The notes under the pieces were generated by a model. That model saw nothing but the letters and a program-made list of their open reading frames with translations, did not search any database and was not told where the DNA came from. Shown piece by piece: positions 24,301 through 38,337 of a stretch of DNA of 64,000 bases (position 1 is the stretch's first letter; every line of letters starts with the position of its first letter). The stretch comes from Lutraria lutraria (Eukaryota; Mollusca; Bivalvia; Venerida; Mactridae). Position numbers and translations under genes: made by a program. The stretch is taken from positions 30,655,843-30,719,842 of the forward strand of contig OZ026838.1 of the NCBI GenBank assembly GCA_964023205.1, in the 5' to 3' direction.

Positions 24301-27300
24301 TGTTAAATACAAGAGAAGAACCACTGCCTTGTTCTGTTGTATTAAAGATATTTTATCAGACTTGTAAAGCTGTTCAACATTTACATAAACAATCTCCACC
24401 TATTGTTCATCGAGATCTGAAGGTATCATCAACTATTGATTCAATAAAAATTTGCTATAGAATTAAGCCATTAGTGATTACTAATCAGAATTACTTATAC
24501 CCATCTTATTGATTTTATGACATTGAAAAGCTTTTACATGATATCTGATTGCCTCTAGCAAGGCATAATTTATATATTATGTCCATAAAACATCTAAGAT
24601 GTCCAGGTCTTAAATGCTTCTGTGAATTTAAAAAAGCTTTGTTTTATGTAACATTTTAATTTTGTACTGGAGCTTTTCTGACAGTAAAAATCAAAGCTTT
24701 AATTGAACTTTTTTCTCTTAATATGTAGTGCTTTACTTTAGTATATGGGGTTCAAAATAAAGGAACTTACTAAAAAAATATTCCAGTTTCATGCCTCTTG
24801 TATGATACCACATAGTAACATGCTACTGAACTTAGTAGTAGACAAGTAGTAAAGTTGACACAACCATTTTGTTATTAAAAACTGTATTGACAAGATTCTG
24901 TCTTCTTGGTAATTTTTAGGTCGAAAATTTGTTGATAAGTAGTAAAGGCTACATAAAATTGTGTGATTTTGGAAGTGCTACAACTGAGACACACTACCCT
25001 GATGACAACTGGTCTGCTATGAGAAGAAGTCTTGTTGAAGATGAGGTACTATATTAATATGGTCTAATTTGTATCAGTACTTAGTATACGAAGTTATACA
25101 AATAAAAAATGCATTAATTTGATTATTAACATTATTATTCCCCCTTTCGAAGAAAATGGGGTATATTGCTTCGCACATGTCGGACCGTCCGTAACCAAAT
25201 CTTGTCTGTGCAATAACTAGAGAACTGTTTTGCCTAAGCTCCTCAGATTTGAAAGGGAGGTTGGTCATCATGTGTAGATGACCCCTATTTATTTTGCAGT
25301 CAGTAGGTTAAAGTATTACTATCCAGTTGACCTTCAGGCACCATCTGTGTTTCACAAACACTTCTTGTTCTATTTGTAACAATGATTCGATTTTGTTGTG
25401 TATTTACACAGAAGTGTCTGATATTTATTTTATTTAGATGTTTAATGTTTCAGGCTCTTACTGTGTCTTACAGTATATTATGTAAGTACATGTATTGATT
25501 TCAGATTACCAAAAATACTACACCAATGTACAGAACACCAGAAATGTTGGACTTATACCAAAATTTTCCAATTAATGAAGCATTGGATATATGGGTTAGT
25601 TTCATTTTCATATTCTTTGTTGTGTAGTCATTATCAAGAAATTATTTTCAAAATGTAGATTTTGTATCTATTTATAATAGCTTATGTTATATTTTTAAAT
25701 TTGAATGCTTTGTTAGTTAGGTGCAAATTGCTAAAACTTTGTGATCAGAACTTACATGTATGGTTTTGTCTATAAGTTTGCTAATTGTTACCAATGGTTG
25801 TTTTGTATACACTTGTTTCATAGAAACCTGCTATAGGTGCATTTATTTTTCTATTCCCATAATAGCATGATTTTATCTCATGTCTAAGTGTTTTGTAACC
25901 TCTTGTATTTATAATGAGATATATTTCAATAAAATCTGAAAATATTGAAAATGATTGCTTAAGCATTGAAACAACATCACCTGTCATATCTAGATTATTT
26001 TCTATATTCCAGGCTCTTGGCTGTGTGTTGTACATGCTATGTTTTGGTGTACATCCGTTTGAAGACTCTGCTAAGCTTAGAATTATAAATGCTAATTATT
26101 CAATACCAGAGAATGACAATGAATATACTGTATTTCATGATCTCATTAGTAAGTAGGATTAATATACTTATAAAGATTGTTACCTTGTTTCTGTTTCTTC
26201 TTTTTATTTTCATTTATTTTGTACAAGGCTTTCATTTGACCAATACAATGGCATTTTGACTCTTGAAATTAGCAAAATATGACTTCTGACTCTTTGAGAA
26301 TTTGTACTATAACATTACTAGGAAATTTTGTTTACTCCTCAAATTATTATTGGTTAAGAGTCATTTTTGATCCTCCACTTGTGAATTCTAATGAACACCC
26401 AGTTTGTATATAATTGTACTTGTAATTGTAATACATTATAGTTTTTCTATCATGAATTGATAATTCTTTCTTTGAGGTATTCAGCAGATGGAAAAATTAT
26501 AGAAAAGAATATTATGATATTCTAAATTTATTTCAGTGGGAATGTTTAAAGTTAATCCAGTTGAGCGTCCTACAATTAATGATGTTGTTGAGAGACTTGA
26601 AGAGATCGCTGAAGCCAGAAATATCAAAGTTACTGAACCACTTCCTCAGTCTGTTTTATCTGAGCCGCTGAGTCAACAACCAGGTATGCTGTTTAAATAA
26701 GGATTCACAGCATGAAAAGTGTTGTTGTTTTATGTTTGCTTTTGCATATTGATATAGAAGGTCATTTTAATTATATAACATTGTATATTAGTTGTCTATA
26801 AAATGTGATCTGAATGGATTGTCTTTGTAATGACTGACTGAATACAGTCATATTGCGAACTCCAGAATGAAAAACTTTTTTGGATAAACATGTGTTACGT
26901 GTGTTTTTATCTGGGACTGTCTAAGCTCAAAATAAGTTTCTTACATTTTCAGCATACCAGTCAAGTCCTGCTCGTGAGCCAGGACCCAGTGCTCCACAAT
27001 ACCAACAAGGTGGTTCAGATTCCTCTGCTGGTTCCATCTTTAGTTCATTAAAAATGGGTGCTGGAAACTTGATGAAGAATGTAAAGGATGCGTCTGTTAA
27101 AGTTGTGGAAACTGTCTCAGCGTAAGTATAGAATATTTGTCAATATAAAGAAAGCAGCAATTACAATACCATTCATTGATGATTTGATATATACATATGC
27201 AGACAAACATGTTTTAGCGGCCACCTCTGAATAAAGACCACCTTACGAATTTATGCCATTCTTTGAAATACAGTCACCAATGATTTAAAACACAATGACC

Positions 27301-30300
27301 TCCAAATAAAGGCCATCTGTCAGTAAAGGCCACATTTTTTTGTTAATTGGATTCACTGTAGTATAATTTAATGTTTACTATGTATTCTATTTTAATTTGA
27401 CACAATTTTGATGTTTTACTCTTTTCATTTTTTCAGCTCTATGAACAAAACAGATTTAGATATCAGTTACATCACATCAAGAGTTTTAGGTAAGATATGT
27501 TTGATTTAATCATCTTATAAGACTGTCTTTAAAAAAATATTTGTCTAACATAAACCAGTGAGCACGGCTTCAGATTGTAACTTACAAGTTTGTGATTTCT
27601 TATAACATTAAATAAAAGAAATGACTCGAGATAAGTAAAGGATTGTTATTTTTGTGTGTTTCTGTTTTACAACATGACTTCTTCAGTAATTGAAGTTCTC
27701 TTTTTATTCCAGTTATGTCTTTCCCAGCAGAAGGTATGGAATCTGCGATTAAAAATCACATAGATGATGTTAGAAATTACCTTGAAGGCCGTCATCGGAA
27801 TTGTTATGCTGTGTATAATTTATCTCAAAGACAATATAGAAATGCCAAATTTGAAAATAGAGTAAGTATGTAAAATAGATATTGGAAATACTGTGGCTAT
27901 ATCATAAACTGTTTCAAGTAATAAGTTCTTAGTATGTGAGTTTTTTGTAAAACTCAGTGGTCTAGCTTTTGTGTCAATTATTATTTAACTACACTATATA
28001 TCAAATTAGTAATGATTCTGTTCATAAGTGACATCTGAACTTTAATAGATTCAACATGACTAATCTTGTCACAAATATATATCAAAGAATTCAGTTGGTT
28101 AGAGTTATGCCATAGATATCTTTCAAATGTGACTTCTAAGATATTGAATTCAAGGCATCTTTCTTTGTGTATAAATCAAATTATGTTTTCATTTATTATG
28201 ATGAGTGATTAAATTTCAGGTCAGTGAATGTGGTTGGCCAGTGAAAAAGGCTCCAACTCTTGCCAGTATGTTTGCCATCTGTAAAAATATGCATCTATGG
28301 TTACGGCAGAATCCAAAGAACATATGTGTTGTACATTGTTTGGTGAGTTTATGGTCTGATTAAAAAAGTCATGTAGGTGATGTCGATATATATGAGATGG
28401 TTTTATGTATTGATAATTTTGGCGTCAGTCTAGTTAAGATTAAACGGTTTTAATGTACAGACTGTATTGTCTAACTTGCCTCTGATTAGAATACTTGTTG
28501 CTTGTGTGTTACCATTAGATTTTACCAAAATAAATATGATTGATAATTGGTAATTAAATCAGATTGTATGTACATGTATAGAATGTAATTTTAATGTATG
28601 TAATACACAGTTTTGTAATATATTCTCCTTTGTTTGCCTCATATTGAACTAACCATTTTTATGTACAATAGGATGGTAAAGCATCATCAGCAACTATAAC
28701 TGCAGCATTTCTTGTCTTCTGTCATTTATTTGATGGTCCTCAACAAGCCCTCACCATGTTTAGTAATAAAAGATGTGCCCCTGATGTCACACCCTCTCAA
28801 AGAAGGTAAGCACTTCAATTTAAAGGTTAACATTTTATCTACAGGTAATTCATGGTGCTTATGTTAAATGTCAAATTTGTTAGTAATGTTTATGGAATAG
28901 TTTTCATTTTGACAAGTACTTTTCCATCTCATGACAATCCTATTTTTTCAACCTAGAAAATGAAACATTCAACTTCAGTTGTAAGAAACTTGATTTTCTA
29001 CTGTCAGTAGATAAATAGTCAATACTACATGATAAAATTTTCAAAATACTTTCAGCTCTATTTTTAGTTTTTCACTTGATTAATGGAAGTTTGAATTTCT
29101 GATTAAAAAAAATACTAATTAAAGAAAGTCCATCCACTCATTTAAATGAATCATTGATAAATAAAAGAAACCATTTCAAAGAACTAATTCATTGATAGTG
29201 TATCATGTGATATTATCATTGTGTTTCAGATATATAGAATACCTCAGTGAGATGGTTAGTGATGAACCTTACCGTCCTCATACAAAATCTCTCATCTTAA
29301 ACAGTATTACACTATCACCCGTACCACTCTTCAATAAAATGAAGTAAGTTATATTTTTTTCTGTTTAGTCTTATTCCCGATCCTCGTTGCTGCAAAATTT
29401 TCCTATGTTATTCTTTCTTACTTTCAGTCATTTGTTGCTTGAAACTTTAAGTAAAATGATATTGTATGGTCAGAACCATCTGCTTACTGGTATGTACGTG
29501 TACTAGCTGAGTTCTTTTACTTACCAGTTTGTTAAATATTTCAATTTTACAAATCAGTGACATTTTAAGCCATGTCTTGAAACTTAATTACTTAATCATA
29601 GGCCACTAAAGGTGTTGATCTTGCATCTGACCTACTGCAGTAATGGACACGTCCCCTCATACAGTTCTGAATTTCTAGGAGCTTTGTATAAAGAAGAATT
29701 GTTGGTAATAATTATTTTTTCCTCGAATGTATACATATGGGATAATCTTTAGTAATGGTTCTTTTATCACTACAGAAATGGCTGTACTCCATTTGTTGAG
29801 GTATATGTTGGTGAAGATAGAATTCTTTCCACATCACAAGAGTATGACAAAATGAAAGGATACTCAGAATATGAAGGGAAAGTTACGTTACCATTAAATA
29901 TATCAGCAGCTGGTGACATCTCTATTGTTGTTTATCATGCTCGGTCAACGTTTGGCGGTAAAATACAAGGAAAGGTGAGCTATATCATTCTTTGAGCTAA
30001 GCATTTGAATGTTTAGTGTCTGATTTTAAAGGCTGGTGTTTTAATTATTTGATCTAAAAACAGTCCAGAATTTGGTTTTATATTCTGCTGTTGGTTGTAT
30101 CTTAATTTACTATGGCTTCTAAGAATCATATTATTTTCACTGCTTGATTTTGCAAATAACTCACAAGTTAAGTCATTGACTTGGGCTGTACAAATTTAAC
30201 ATATAGTACATTATTTTAATTTCAAATAAACTCAGTTTATAATCATATGATGGTGAGTTGTTAACTTTTTATGTTTTGGGTCATTTCAGATTACTTCCAT

Positions 30301-33300
30301 GAAAATGTTTCAGTTCCAGATCAATTCTGGTTTTGTCAGACCTAATAGAACAAATCTTAGATTTACACAGTAAGTATTTCATCTGAGTCAATCATGTTTG
30401 AATGGACTGTTTGATTGTTAAAATCAAATCAATAGTAATCTGTTATGATTGACTAAATGAATATACATGCCTTAATACAGTGGAACTTAACTATACATGC
30501 ATTATTAGATTCAAAATAATAGTTATGGGAATTAATTTCCTACATTGTCTATGAATAAACTTTGTTTTGTGAAAATCTGAAGCTCTGTTACATTGCTCTA
30601 TACAGCAGGGAACCAAGATTACATCAACTTAAGCTGATTATCTGTAATCTACTTTAATATGAAGTCATTTATCTATACACAAGTAACTATGTGTTTATTT
30701 CATGAATAATTGAATAACTAGTTAATCACTGTATAAAAGGTAAGTTATTATTTAGTCTGTAAACTTAAACATAACTTCAAATGTATTTTTTTTTTCAGGT
30801 ATGATTTAGATCAATTAGATACCCCTGAAAAATACCCTGAAAGATTTACTGTGATGTTGAATACAAATGTATCACCTAAAGATAGACCTCCTGAGCATAG
30901 TTTCCCCTGGGAGAAATTTAATGTACAGAAAGTGACTCCTAAAATCTTGTTCTCTAGTAAAGAAGAGTTACAGGAAACCATGACAGACTTTGGTAAAATA
31001 GTTGACTCTTATTTATAATGCTTTGCTTTCTTGCATTTATTTTTATCCTGTTAGTGTTGAATTTGGTATGTTTTTAAAAAAAAAAGAATTTGTTTGAAAA
31101 TGTTATTAAGTTTCAGTCTTATTTACTTTTAATCTAAATGACTTAAAAAATTCATTGACTAAGTCTAACAAAACTGATTAGTCTTCCTAATCTGATCAGT
31201 TTCATAGGTCTATGATATAATCATTATTCTGAAGATAAAAGAATCTTTATTGATGGTATACAATTACATGTTAGTGTTCAAGTTAATGTATTATTTTTCA
31301 TTTTTCCGTGCTCTAGGTATTTCAGACAGAGGGAAAGCCAGATTAGCTAGATCATCTAGTGTTGGCTCAAATGAAAGTCCTGAACATGTTGCTAAAGATT
31401 CTAGTAAACCGCCTACCAAAGATATTGGGGATTCCGAGAAACCAGTTCAACAAAAACCAAAAGAAGAAGCACCTGTTGGTAATTTCTTTGAGAGTTTAAA
31501 CTGGGGAGGAGATGAAACTAGTGATACTACTGGAGTGGATCAGGACCAAGCCCCACCTGTAAGAATACCTACAGAAGCTGAATCAAGTCTTCTAGATGAT
31601 GTTAGTGGTGATGAAGATGATTTTGCATCATTAACACATCAGAGGTCAAGTGTTGCTGATAGTTTTAAGTCATCTCAGACTACAGGAAGTGGTGATTTAC
31701 TGAACTTTCAGTCTAGTGGTAATGCAGAACCATTTAAAGCTAATTTCCAGGAACCTCCTAAACCCAAACAAGAAGAACATGTTGACTTTTTCAATATGAA
31801 TTCTGAAAACTTAGCTCCAAATGATGATCTAATGCATATGGAAAAAACTCCATCTAATGCAGATTTGTTGAGTGGCTCAGCTGGTTTTAGTTCAGTTGAC
31901 ACTGGCTTTGCTTCTACAACCAGTAAATCGGGTGATACGTTTGATCCATTCCAAGATTTTGGTAGCAGTTCTAAACCAAAAGATCCACCTCCTGTGAAAG
32001 TTACTGCCCCTGTTGATGAATTTCATGCTTTTGATCCCTTCGGAACTTCCAATGGACCAAGTAGCAATACAGCTTCAAATGGGCTCAGTGGAAAACAAGG
32101 GGCTGCAGACAGCTCTGGGGACCTGATGGGAGATTGGAACTCTTTTGCACCTACTAATTCTAGTCCTAATGTATCACGCAATAATTCATATTCAAATTTG
32201 GGTCCTGGTGGTAATATACCTTATAGTAACAGTGGAACATTCCAACAACCAATGGGTAGTGGAGCTAACATTCCTAGAAATAATAGTGGAACTTTCCAGC
32301 AACCAATGGGTGCTGGAGCTAACATCCCTAGGAATAATAGTGGTACATTCCAAGGAATGCAGATGGGTGGCAACATTCCAAAGAACAACAGTGGAACATT
32401 CCAATCTATGGGTGGAATGGGTCAGTCAAAACCAGCTGGGTCTGGAAAACCTGATCTATTTGCCGATCTTGGTAAGTAATAGTCATTTGTAATGTTTTTT
32501 TAATGTAGAAGATACATCTATTAACAATGTGCCACTGCTCCATATTCGACTTTCTCAAGTGTCTTTGGTGTAAACATTTATGCCTTACTTTTGTAAATAC
32601 ATGTATTTGATTTATAATTTCAATTTAGTGGAATTAAAATTGAAATAATGAATGGACATTAATTAGTTTGTTAACATTAATGTATGAATGTTTATCATTA
32701 CAGGTGCTTTTGGTAAACCAGCTGGTGGTCAAACAATGTCAAGTCAACAACAACAGCAACCATCTCAGTCAGGAAAAGCACCAATGGGATCAGGGTATAT
32801 GGGTAGGTATTCTTGCTAAATGTTTTTCATCTTACTCCTGTAACACACTTAATTGATTAATTTTTGCTTGTGACGTTTTTACAAAAAACATGAAACAACA
32901 ATTTGTCTTACATAATGATTTCATCTCATCATTTTTGAAATAATAAAATATCTCCCAATTTCTGAATTACCAGTACTAGACAGAAAACGTAAGAAACTAC
33001 TGATCAAACTTGTTTTACTTTAATTAATTACATTATAATATTTCTTCAGGAGGAATGCAGCAACAAGGAGGAAGATCTTCCCCTGCTGGTCAGCAACAAC
33101 AACAACAATCACAGCGAGCAAATTACTACCAAGGAAGTATGTTTAGAGGAGCTGATAGTTCAAAACAACAAAACATGGGTATGTGTTGGTTATAAAATCT
33201 CAACGCTTTGATGTCCTGTGATTTTTTTTCACCTCAAAGTCATTATAAGAAATTAGATGATTCCAGTATCCATATTAAACAATTGAGAAGCATGTCCTTA

Positions 33301-34615
33301 TCTTCTTGTTAGATTTTCAGACAAGTAAACCATAGATTTGTATAATTCTATTCAATGATTATGTTTGAAAACCAAGCTATCGCTTCATAACAATATTGGA
33401 TGATTTTTATGTTTTAACAAAACTATAGGTACAAAACCAACCACCCCTGGGAAAGCCACATTTGATGACTTGTTACCTGAAGGCAGCAGTTTTTCCAAGA
33501 AAGATGATGGACCCAAAACTATTGGACAGATGAAGAAAAAAGTAATGGCTGAAGAAATGGACCCTATCAAATTGAAGGTAACTTTGATGTTATGATATAC
33601 TTGAACTGATGAAAGATTTCGGGAATATGTCAGACTGTAGTTTATTGATGATCCTGTCTGTACTGGATTTTTTCTTTTCAGCAGCAAAAAGCTTTAGTTT
33701 ACCATTTTTTTCAAAATTTTCAACTTTTACCTATGATCTCATAATACAAACACAATACTGTGTGATTGTAGTTGATAAAGTGTAATACCGGTATTTTGTT
33801 AATAGAGTCATTTATTCATTGAATTTTACTGTACATAAATATATTTCTAAATGGGTATTGTTATTTGGAAACCAATTGGTTTTAAGTAACTGTATATTTC
33901 TCTGTGACAGGTAATGGATTGGACTCAAGGTAAAGAAAGGAATATACGAGCACTGCTTTGTTCACTTCACACTGTTTTATGGGAGGAAGAGAAAAGATGG
34001 AAACAATGTGGTATGCATGATCTGGTTACACCTGATCAGGTTAAGAAAGTTTACAGAAAGGCTGTGTTATCTGTACATCCAGATAAGGTAAGGTTCTTAT
34101 CTATGTGCATTCTATGTCATGATTTACCGATTAAGTCTGTACACAAGGCCAAGAATAAGCATATGAATGTTTGCCCTAACATGACTGACCCAGTCACCCA
34201 GAAAGATTTGCAACCCAAATATGTTTTATAAGTCGTAGGTCTAGAATATTTTTTCACATGATATGCTATGTGCTAACTTGCACCTATTACTGGTACATTG
34301 TGTTGAATGAAAAAATTAGTTATCGAGTGAATGTTTGTTGACGTAGTCTCGCTTTAAAAAGATCCCTATCTTGTCAAACTGGATTATGAAAAAAAAGATT
34401 TTTACATTCATGTGTAATGTTTATTTAGGGATTTTTTAACTCCCCCATGAAGTTCTTTGCCCTGTTTCCTGTCCAGTCTTTGATCTGACTGATATATATT
34501 TTGTATATTACAGCTGACTGACTCTCCACACTTGCCTCTAGCCAGGGCTATATTTATAGAATTAAATGATGCTTGGGCACAGTTTGAAGAAGAAGGAATG
34601 AAAGCTCTTTATTAG
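21319..34615 (+). CDS. GAK: Cyclin-G-associated kinase (auxilin family), complete
   Basis: GAK phosphorylates clathrin adaptors and, with Hsc70, uncoats clathrin vesicles. Coding exons: 21319-21451, 23145-23206, 23468-23527, 23953-24067, 24283-24422, 24920-25045, 25505-25594, 26013-26148, 26537-26683, 26953-27121, 27437-27489, 27713-27861, 28220-28342, 28672-28805, 29230-29343, 29776-29974, 30290-30369, 30799-30992, 31317-32471, 32704-32802, 33050-33178, 33429-33577, 33911-34087, 34514-34615. Phases join to 1344 residues (human about 1311). Seen: kinase domain with EGGFAFV loop, YALK lysine 65, HRDLK (Asp168) and DFG (Asp186); tensin-type phosphatase-like domain whose HCLDGKASS lacks the catalytic arginine, as in auxilins; C2 domain; a disordered clathrin/adaptor-binding region with DPF and DLFADLG motifs in one 1155-base exon; C-terminal J domain with HPDK (1308-1311). 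The start matches the family N-terminus ([11 protein letters not shown]). Confidence 0.97.
22168..22410. repeat. MITE-like repeat in GAK intron 1
   Basis: Ends near 'tacagactttgcgaaaggc' and 'gcctttcgcgaaatctgttt' form an imperfect inverted repeat. GGACCG and GTCCGG blocks repeat inside, as in the element at 42750-43065. Confidence 0.6.
25138..25330. repeat. Dispersed repeat in GAK intron
   Basis: Sequence such as 'ccccctttcgaagaaaatgg' followed by 'tattgcttcgcacatgtcgg' resembles a repeat I recall as abundant in mollusc introns. No family name is given because no database comparison was possible. Confidence 0.4.
27200..27359. repeat. MITE-like repeat of the 'AATAAAGGCCA' family, GAK intron
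   Basis: The ends (CAGACAAACATG and reverse-complement CAGTGAATCC) are weak inverted repeats. The interior carries 'aataaaggccatctgtcag', shared with the element at 48239-48415. Confidence 0.7.
32206..32427 (+). repeat. GAK: Intragenic repeat coding for NNSGTFQ units in GAK
   Basis: Four imperfect direct copies of a ~54-66 base unit encode [19 protein letters not shown] segments (the first reads [11 protein letters not shown]) inside the large linker exon. The frame is kept throughout. Confidence 0.9.
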
Positions 34616-37600
34616 ATCAATCAACCACACAAGATCAGTTCTAATATCATAGGAGAATGCTTCTAGTTTATACCCTCTATGTGTTTAAAATCTAACAAAA
34701 TTCAATGTTGTGTTCACATCATCTGTAAGATGCCCATTCTGAACCGTCAGAAAAATACATTCCATGTGTAAGAACTTGTTTCAAAACAGCGACAACAATG
34801 ATTAGAGGAGCCTACTACAAATAATATGGCATTTAGATAGTTGAGAAATGTAGTTTTAAAATTAACTTTTCTAGTGCAATATTTGTGATATTTTTTTTCT
34901 GAAATGTATGTATTTTACAAACTTCAAAATTGATAAGGTTCATATTGTACATTAAAAAATCATTGTAGAATCACTTTGTTTTTATTATGATGGTGGAAAT
35001 ATTTATAAGCTAACTGTATGAGGTTTTTTCTTGCTTAGTATTCTTCTGAAACGTTAGTTGATTCACATTGTCAGATGCTGTTAATTATTATGACATGTGA
35101 AGAATGGACAGCATTTTCATGTTACAGCTATTGTTGTTAATTCCTATTTCACCTTGAAGATGAACAGGACCAATCTTTGGTTGGAATCTGATTTTTACAA
35201 ATCTGCTCATTTTCAAAGTTTGTAGAATACAATAATTCGATAGATAGCAATTCGCATTGTTATATTTATTGGTACTACATTATCGCAATTCATTCTAGCA
35301 TTGTATAACAATATTCTTAATAAGTAAATGCATGTTCAGGCTGATTAATGTACTGACTATTCTTTATTGCGCATGTGGGTTTTTTTGGGGGGAAGGCAGT
35401 TTTGATGGGTAAAAATTTTGTTTGCTGCCAAATTTAGGTCAGTACAAACTATATCTATAACCACTATTTAAAAAGTTGCTAGGTTATTTGTTAACTAGTT
35501 TGAACATTTGTGTGTAATTGCTGTTTTAGATATGTAGTGTATTTAAATGGTGTTAATGAATAGTGGTATTAGAACACTATTAATTTCTCCACTATGCAAT
35601 CATTTAGATTTATATTGTGGATCTGTATACTTGTTGTGGTGACCTTATGTAAAATAGCTTGTGTGTTATAAAACATCAGTTTACACTTACATTTTGTAGT
35701 TTATATTGTTTAACTTTAACCTACTTTTCATCTTCAATGTTTTTGACTTGATTGATCAATTTGTTATAGAGTGCTTTCTTAACTCATGGCTGCTCATTAT
35801 GAATAGACTTACAACAAGTTAACTGTAACATAACTCTATGTTGAAAAGGGGATGCTGACAAACTTTACTGCATCAGTACTTGATTAAAAACTGTTTACTA
35901 TTCAGTCTGTTTATTATCTTGCTAACCCAGAGGGCAATGTGCCCTGGAGAATTAAATAAGTATATAAAATTATATATGAAAATAATGACAAGAGGCTGCA
36001 AATTTGGGTAAAATCAATCTTCCATGTGGGCTCAAGTTAATTGCTACCAGTATTCGAAATTCACTTGTAGAGAGCTATAGATAATCTAAATTATATTAAT
36101 CATTCTAAAAAAGGTTGTGACATGAGAATTAGTTGGGTACTAAATTAGGGGGAAAATCATGATTTATTTTTTCTTTCTTTTTGGTATATTTTCTGTTCTC
36201 ATGATAATTCTCATTTACTTAGTTTAGTTCTATTATCTATGTAACATATCAGTCCTATCTAAATTCAGTGGAATAAATTTCTATTTAAAAGTATTGTTTG
36301 TAGATAAAATGTTTAAAATTGTTTTTGAGTTATGATAAAAATGGAATAGATTATTAATGTCTACTGAATCAGAGATTTAATGTAACCTTGTGACTATGTT
36401 TGATTACATTCAAATCATTTGACAGAGTTTTGATCTTTAGTTGCCAGTATGACAAAAATGAAGTTTTACTAATTTGCATGCACATGTACTGGGTATTGTA
36501 GAAATTTGGTGCTGGAATAATCATTTTGATTATATCTTGTAATTGCTATCTAGCTAAGACTGAATAGTTTTCTTTATGACTTTGATATGAATGAGATTAT
36601 AATTAAACTTTCAAATGGCATAATAGTTTTTGTTGCTAATTATCATATTTTAAAGTAATGTTCAGTGTAGCTATTGTCTAAACCAATACTGTAATCTTTT
36701 TGGATTTAAGTTTATAGAACTTTTATGAAAATGGATTAATGTGAATCATTGACTATTTTACACTGTATGATGCTTGATTTTAGTTTCTCTGTGTTCAGGT
36801 TGTTTTATAACCTAATCATATAAACTGGTCAGCCCTTAATATTTGTTATTAGTGTTCTCGTGTGTGTGAGATGCCCGATTGTTAACTTGCCTGGATATTT
36901 TGAGTTCGCGTACAAAAAAAAGATACATACTCTTCTCAAATTTTTATACTGTTAAGCATACTCATGTCTTTTTGTTTGCTATTTTAGTAAATTATAACAT
37001 ACAGTAACAATGATTGACATGAAATGTGTGACATAGGTCTTGTTGTTGATAATGTAATACATGTATACTGTTTACATGATGTGTATTATTATTCAGTTTG
37101 TATATGTACAATGATATGATAGTGTTACAATTTATTTGCCACAAGTTATCTGTGATAGGGATTTTTCATTTTATTGTATATACAGTAGCTCCTTATTTGT
37201 ATTATATGTAATTGTTAACATTATTGTTGTTGTATTGTACTTTAAAATATGTACAAGTTTAACTGAATTAATTATTCAATAACCACTTCTTCTACTTGTC
37301 TGATTTGTTAGAACTAAAACATTATGTTTGTTGACGTAAAACTGGTATTTATACATGTATAGGGACCAGATCACTTTGAATGATGGCAAAGTGATTACCG
37401 AAAGGTGTAATTCATGCATACTTGTAATATGTTTTTTCGGATTGTTTCAAAAAATAATTGTCAATATATTTGTTTCATAGTATACCATTCTCTGTGTATT
37501 ACTGAGTACAAATCAACTTGAAAATAAACAGGTAAATGTTCTCAAGCTGAACTTAATTGTAAAGGAAAATGTTAATACATTGTATGTGTATGCCTACTTT

Positions 37601-37900
37601 ACTAACAACTTACAGATATAGTATTAATTTAATTTCAACGAGGAACGGGTAGAAACAATTATAATTTATATATGGGAAAAGGACTGTTACCAATTTCTTT
37701 ATGGATATATAATAATCATAAAATTCTTACTACAATGAAGTCAGAGAGGGATTAAGAATCATATTGGTATCATATTTTATTATATTAATCCATATTAGTA
37801 TATTCATGACATAATTTCACTTTGTATCACCTTGGAATGATATATATAATATAATCTGTTGATAATGTGAGAATAAATTGTGCTGAAATCATTTATGTTT
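34616..37900 (+). other. GAK: Probable long GAK 3' UTR and downstream DNA
   Basis: No gene is seen between the GAK stop and ECHDC1. AATAAA signals in GAK orientation occur at 36272-36277, 37523-37528 and 37872-37877, so the 3' UTR may be 1.7-3.3 kb. Which site is used cannot be told from sequence. Confidence 0.4.
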
Positions 37901-37974
37901 GTTACATTCATCTGTTGTTACCGGTATTCTATAGATGAACCAACACTTATTTCCAAACATTTGCAGGATGATGT

Positions 37975-38130
37975 TTATTTGTTTGATTGAGTTTTACGCT
38001 CCTTTTCAACAGTCAGAGTCATATGAGGCAGACAGTTCATCTAACCATCGTTCCTGGGAAGAACCGGTACTAGTCTTCCATCCTCCGTAAGCAACTGCCA
38101 ACTTTCTCACATAAAGAGACATGGTTGGTT
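37975..38130. repeat. Dispersed repeat between GAK and ECHDC1
   Basis: The block around 'tttgattgagttttacgctc' and 'gcaactgccaactttctcac' resembles a repeat I recall as recurring widely in bivalve DNA. Assignment is from memory of the pattern, not a search. Confidence 0.5.
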
Positions 38131-38331
38131 AGTGCATGAGACTTCATTAAAAACAAAACAATGTAAAATTGTATCACATTATTTTAGTTCATATGTATCA
38201 ACAAACAACCTAAATAAATGATAAATTAATCTAATTAAATTAGCTAAAAAAATGATACAGAATATCTGCCATTTAAACTAACCATTCCCATCTGAGCAAG
38301 AACATTGTACAAAATGTATACTGATTGGTAA

Positions 38332-38337
38332 TTTATT
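38332..38337 (-). terminator. Poly(A) signal overlapping the ECHDC1 stop codon
   Basis: On the minus strand the gene ends AAGTAATAAATT, so AATAAA starts inside the TAA stop. If used, the 3' UTR would be only about 20 bases. Confidence 0.45.
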
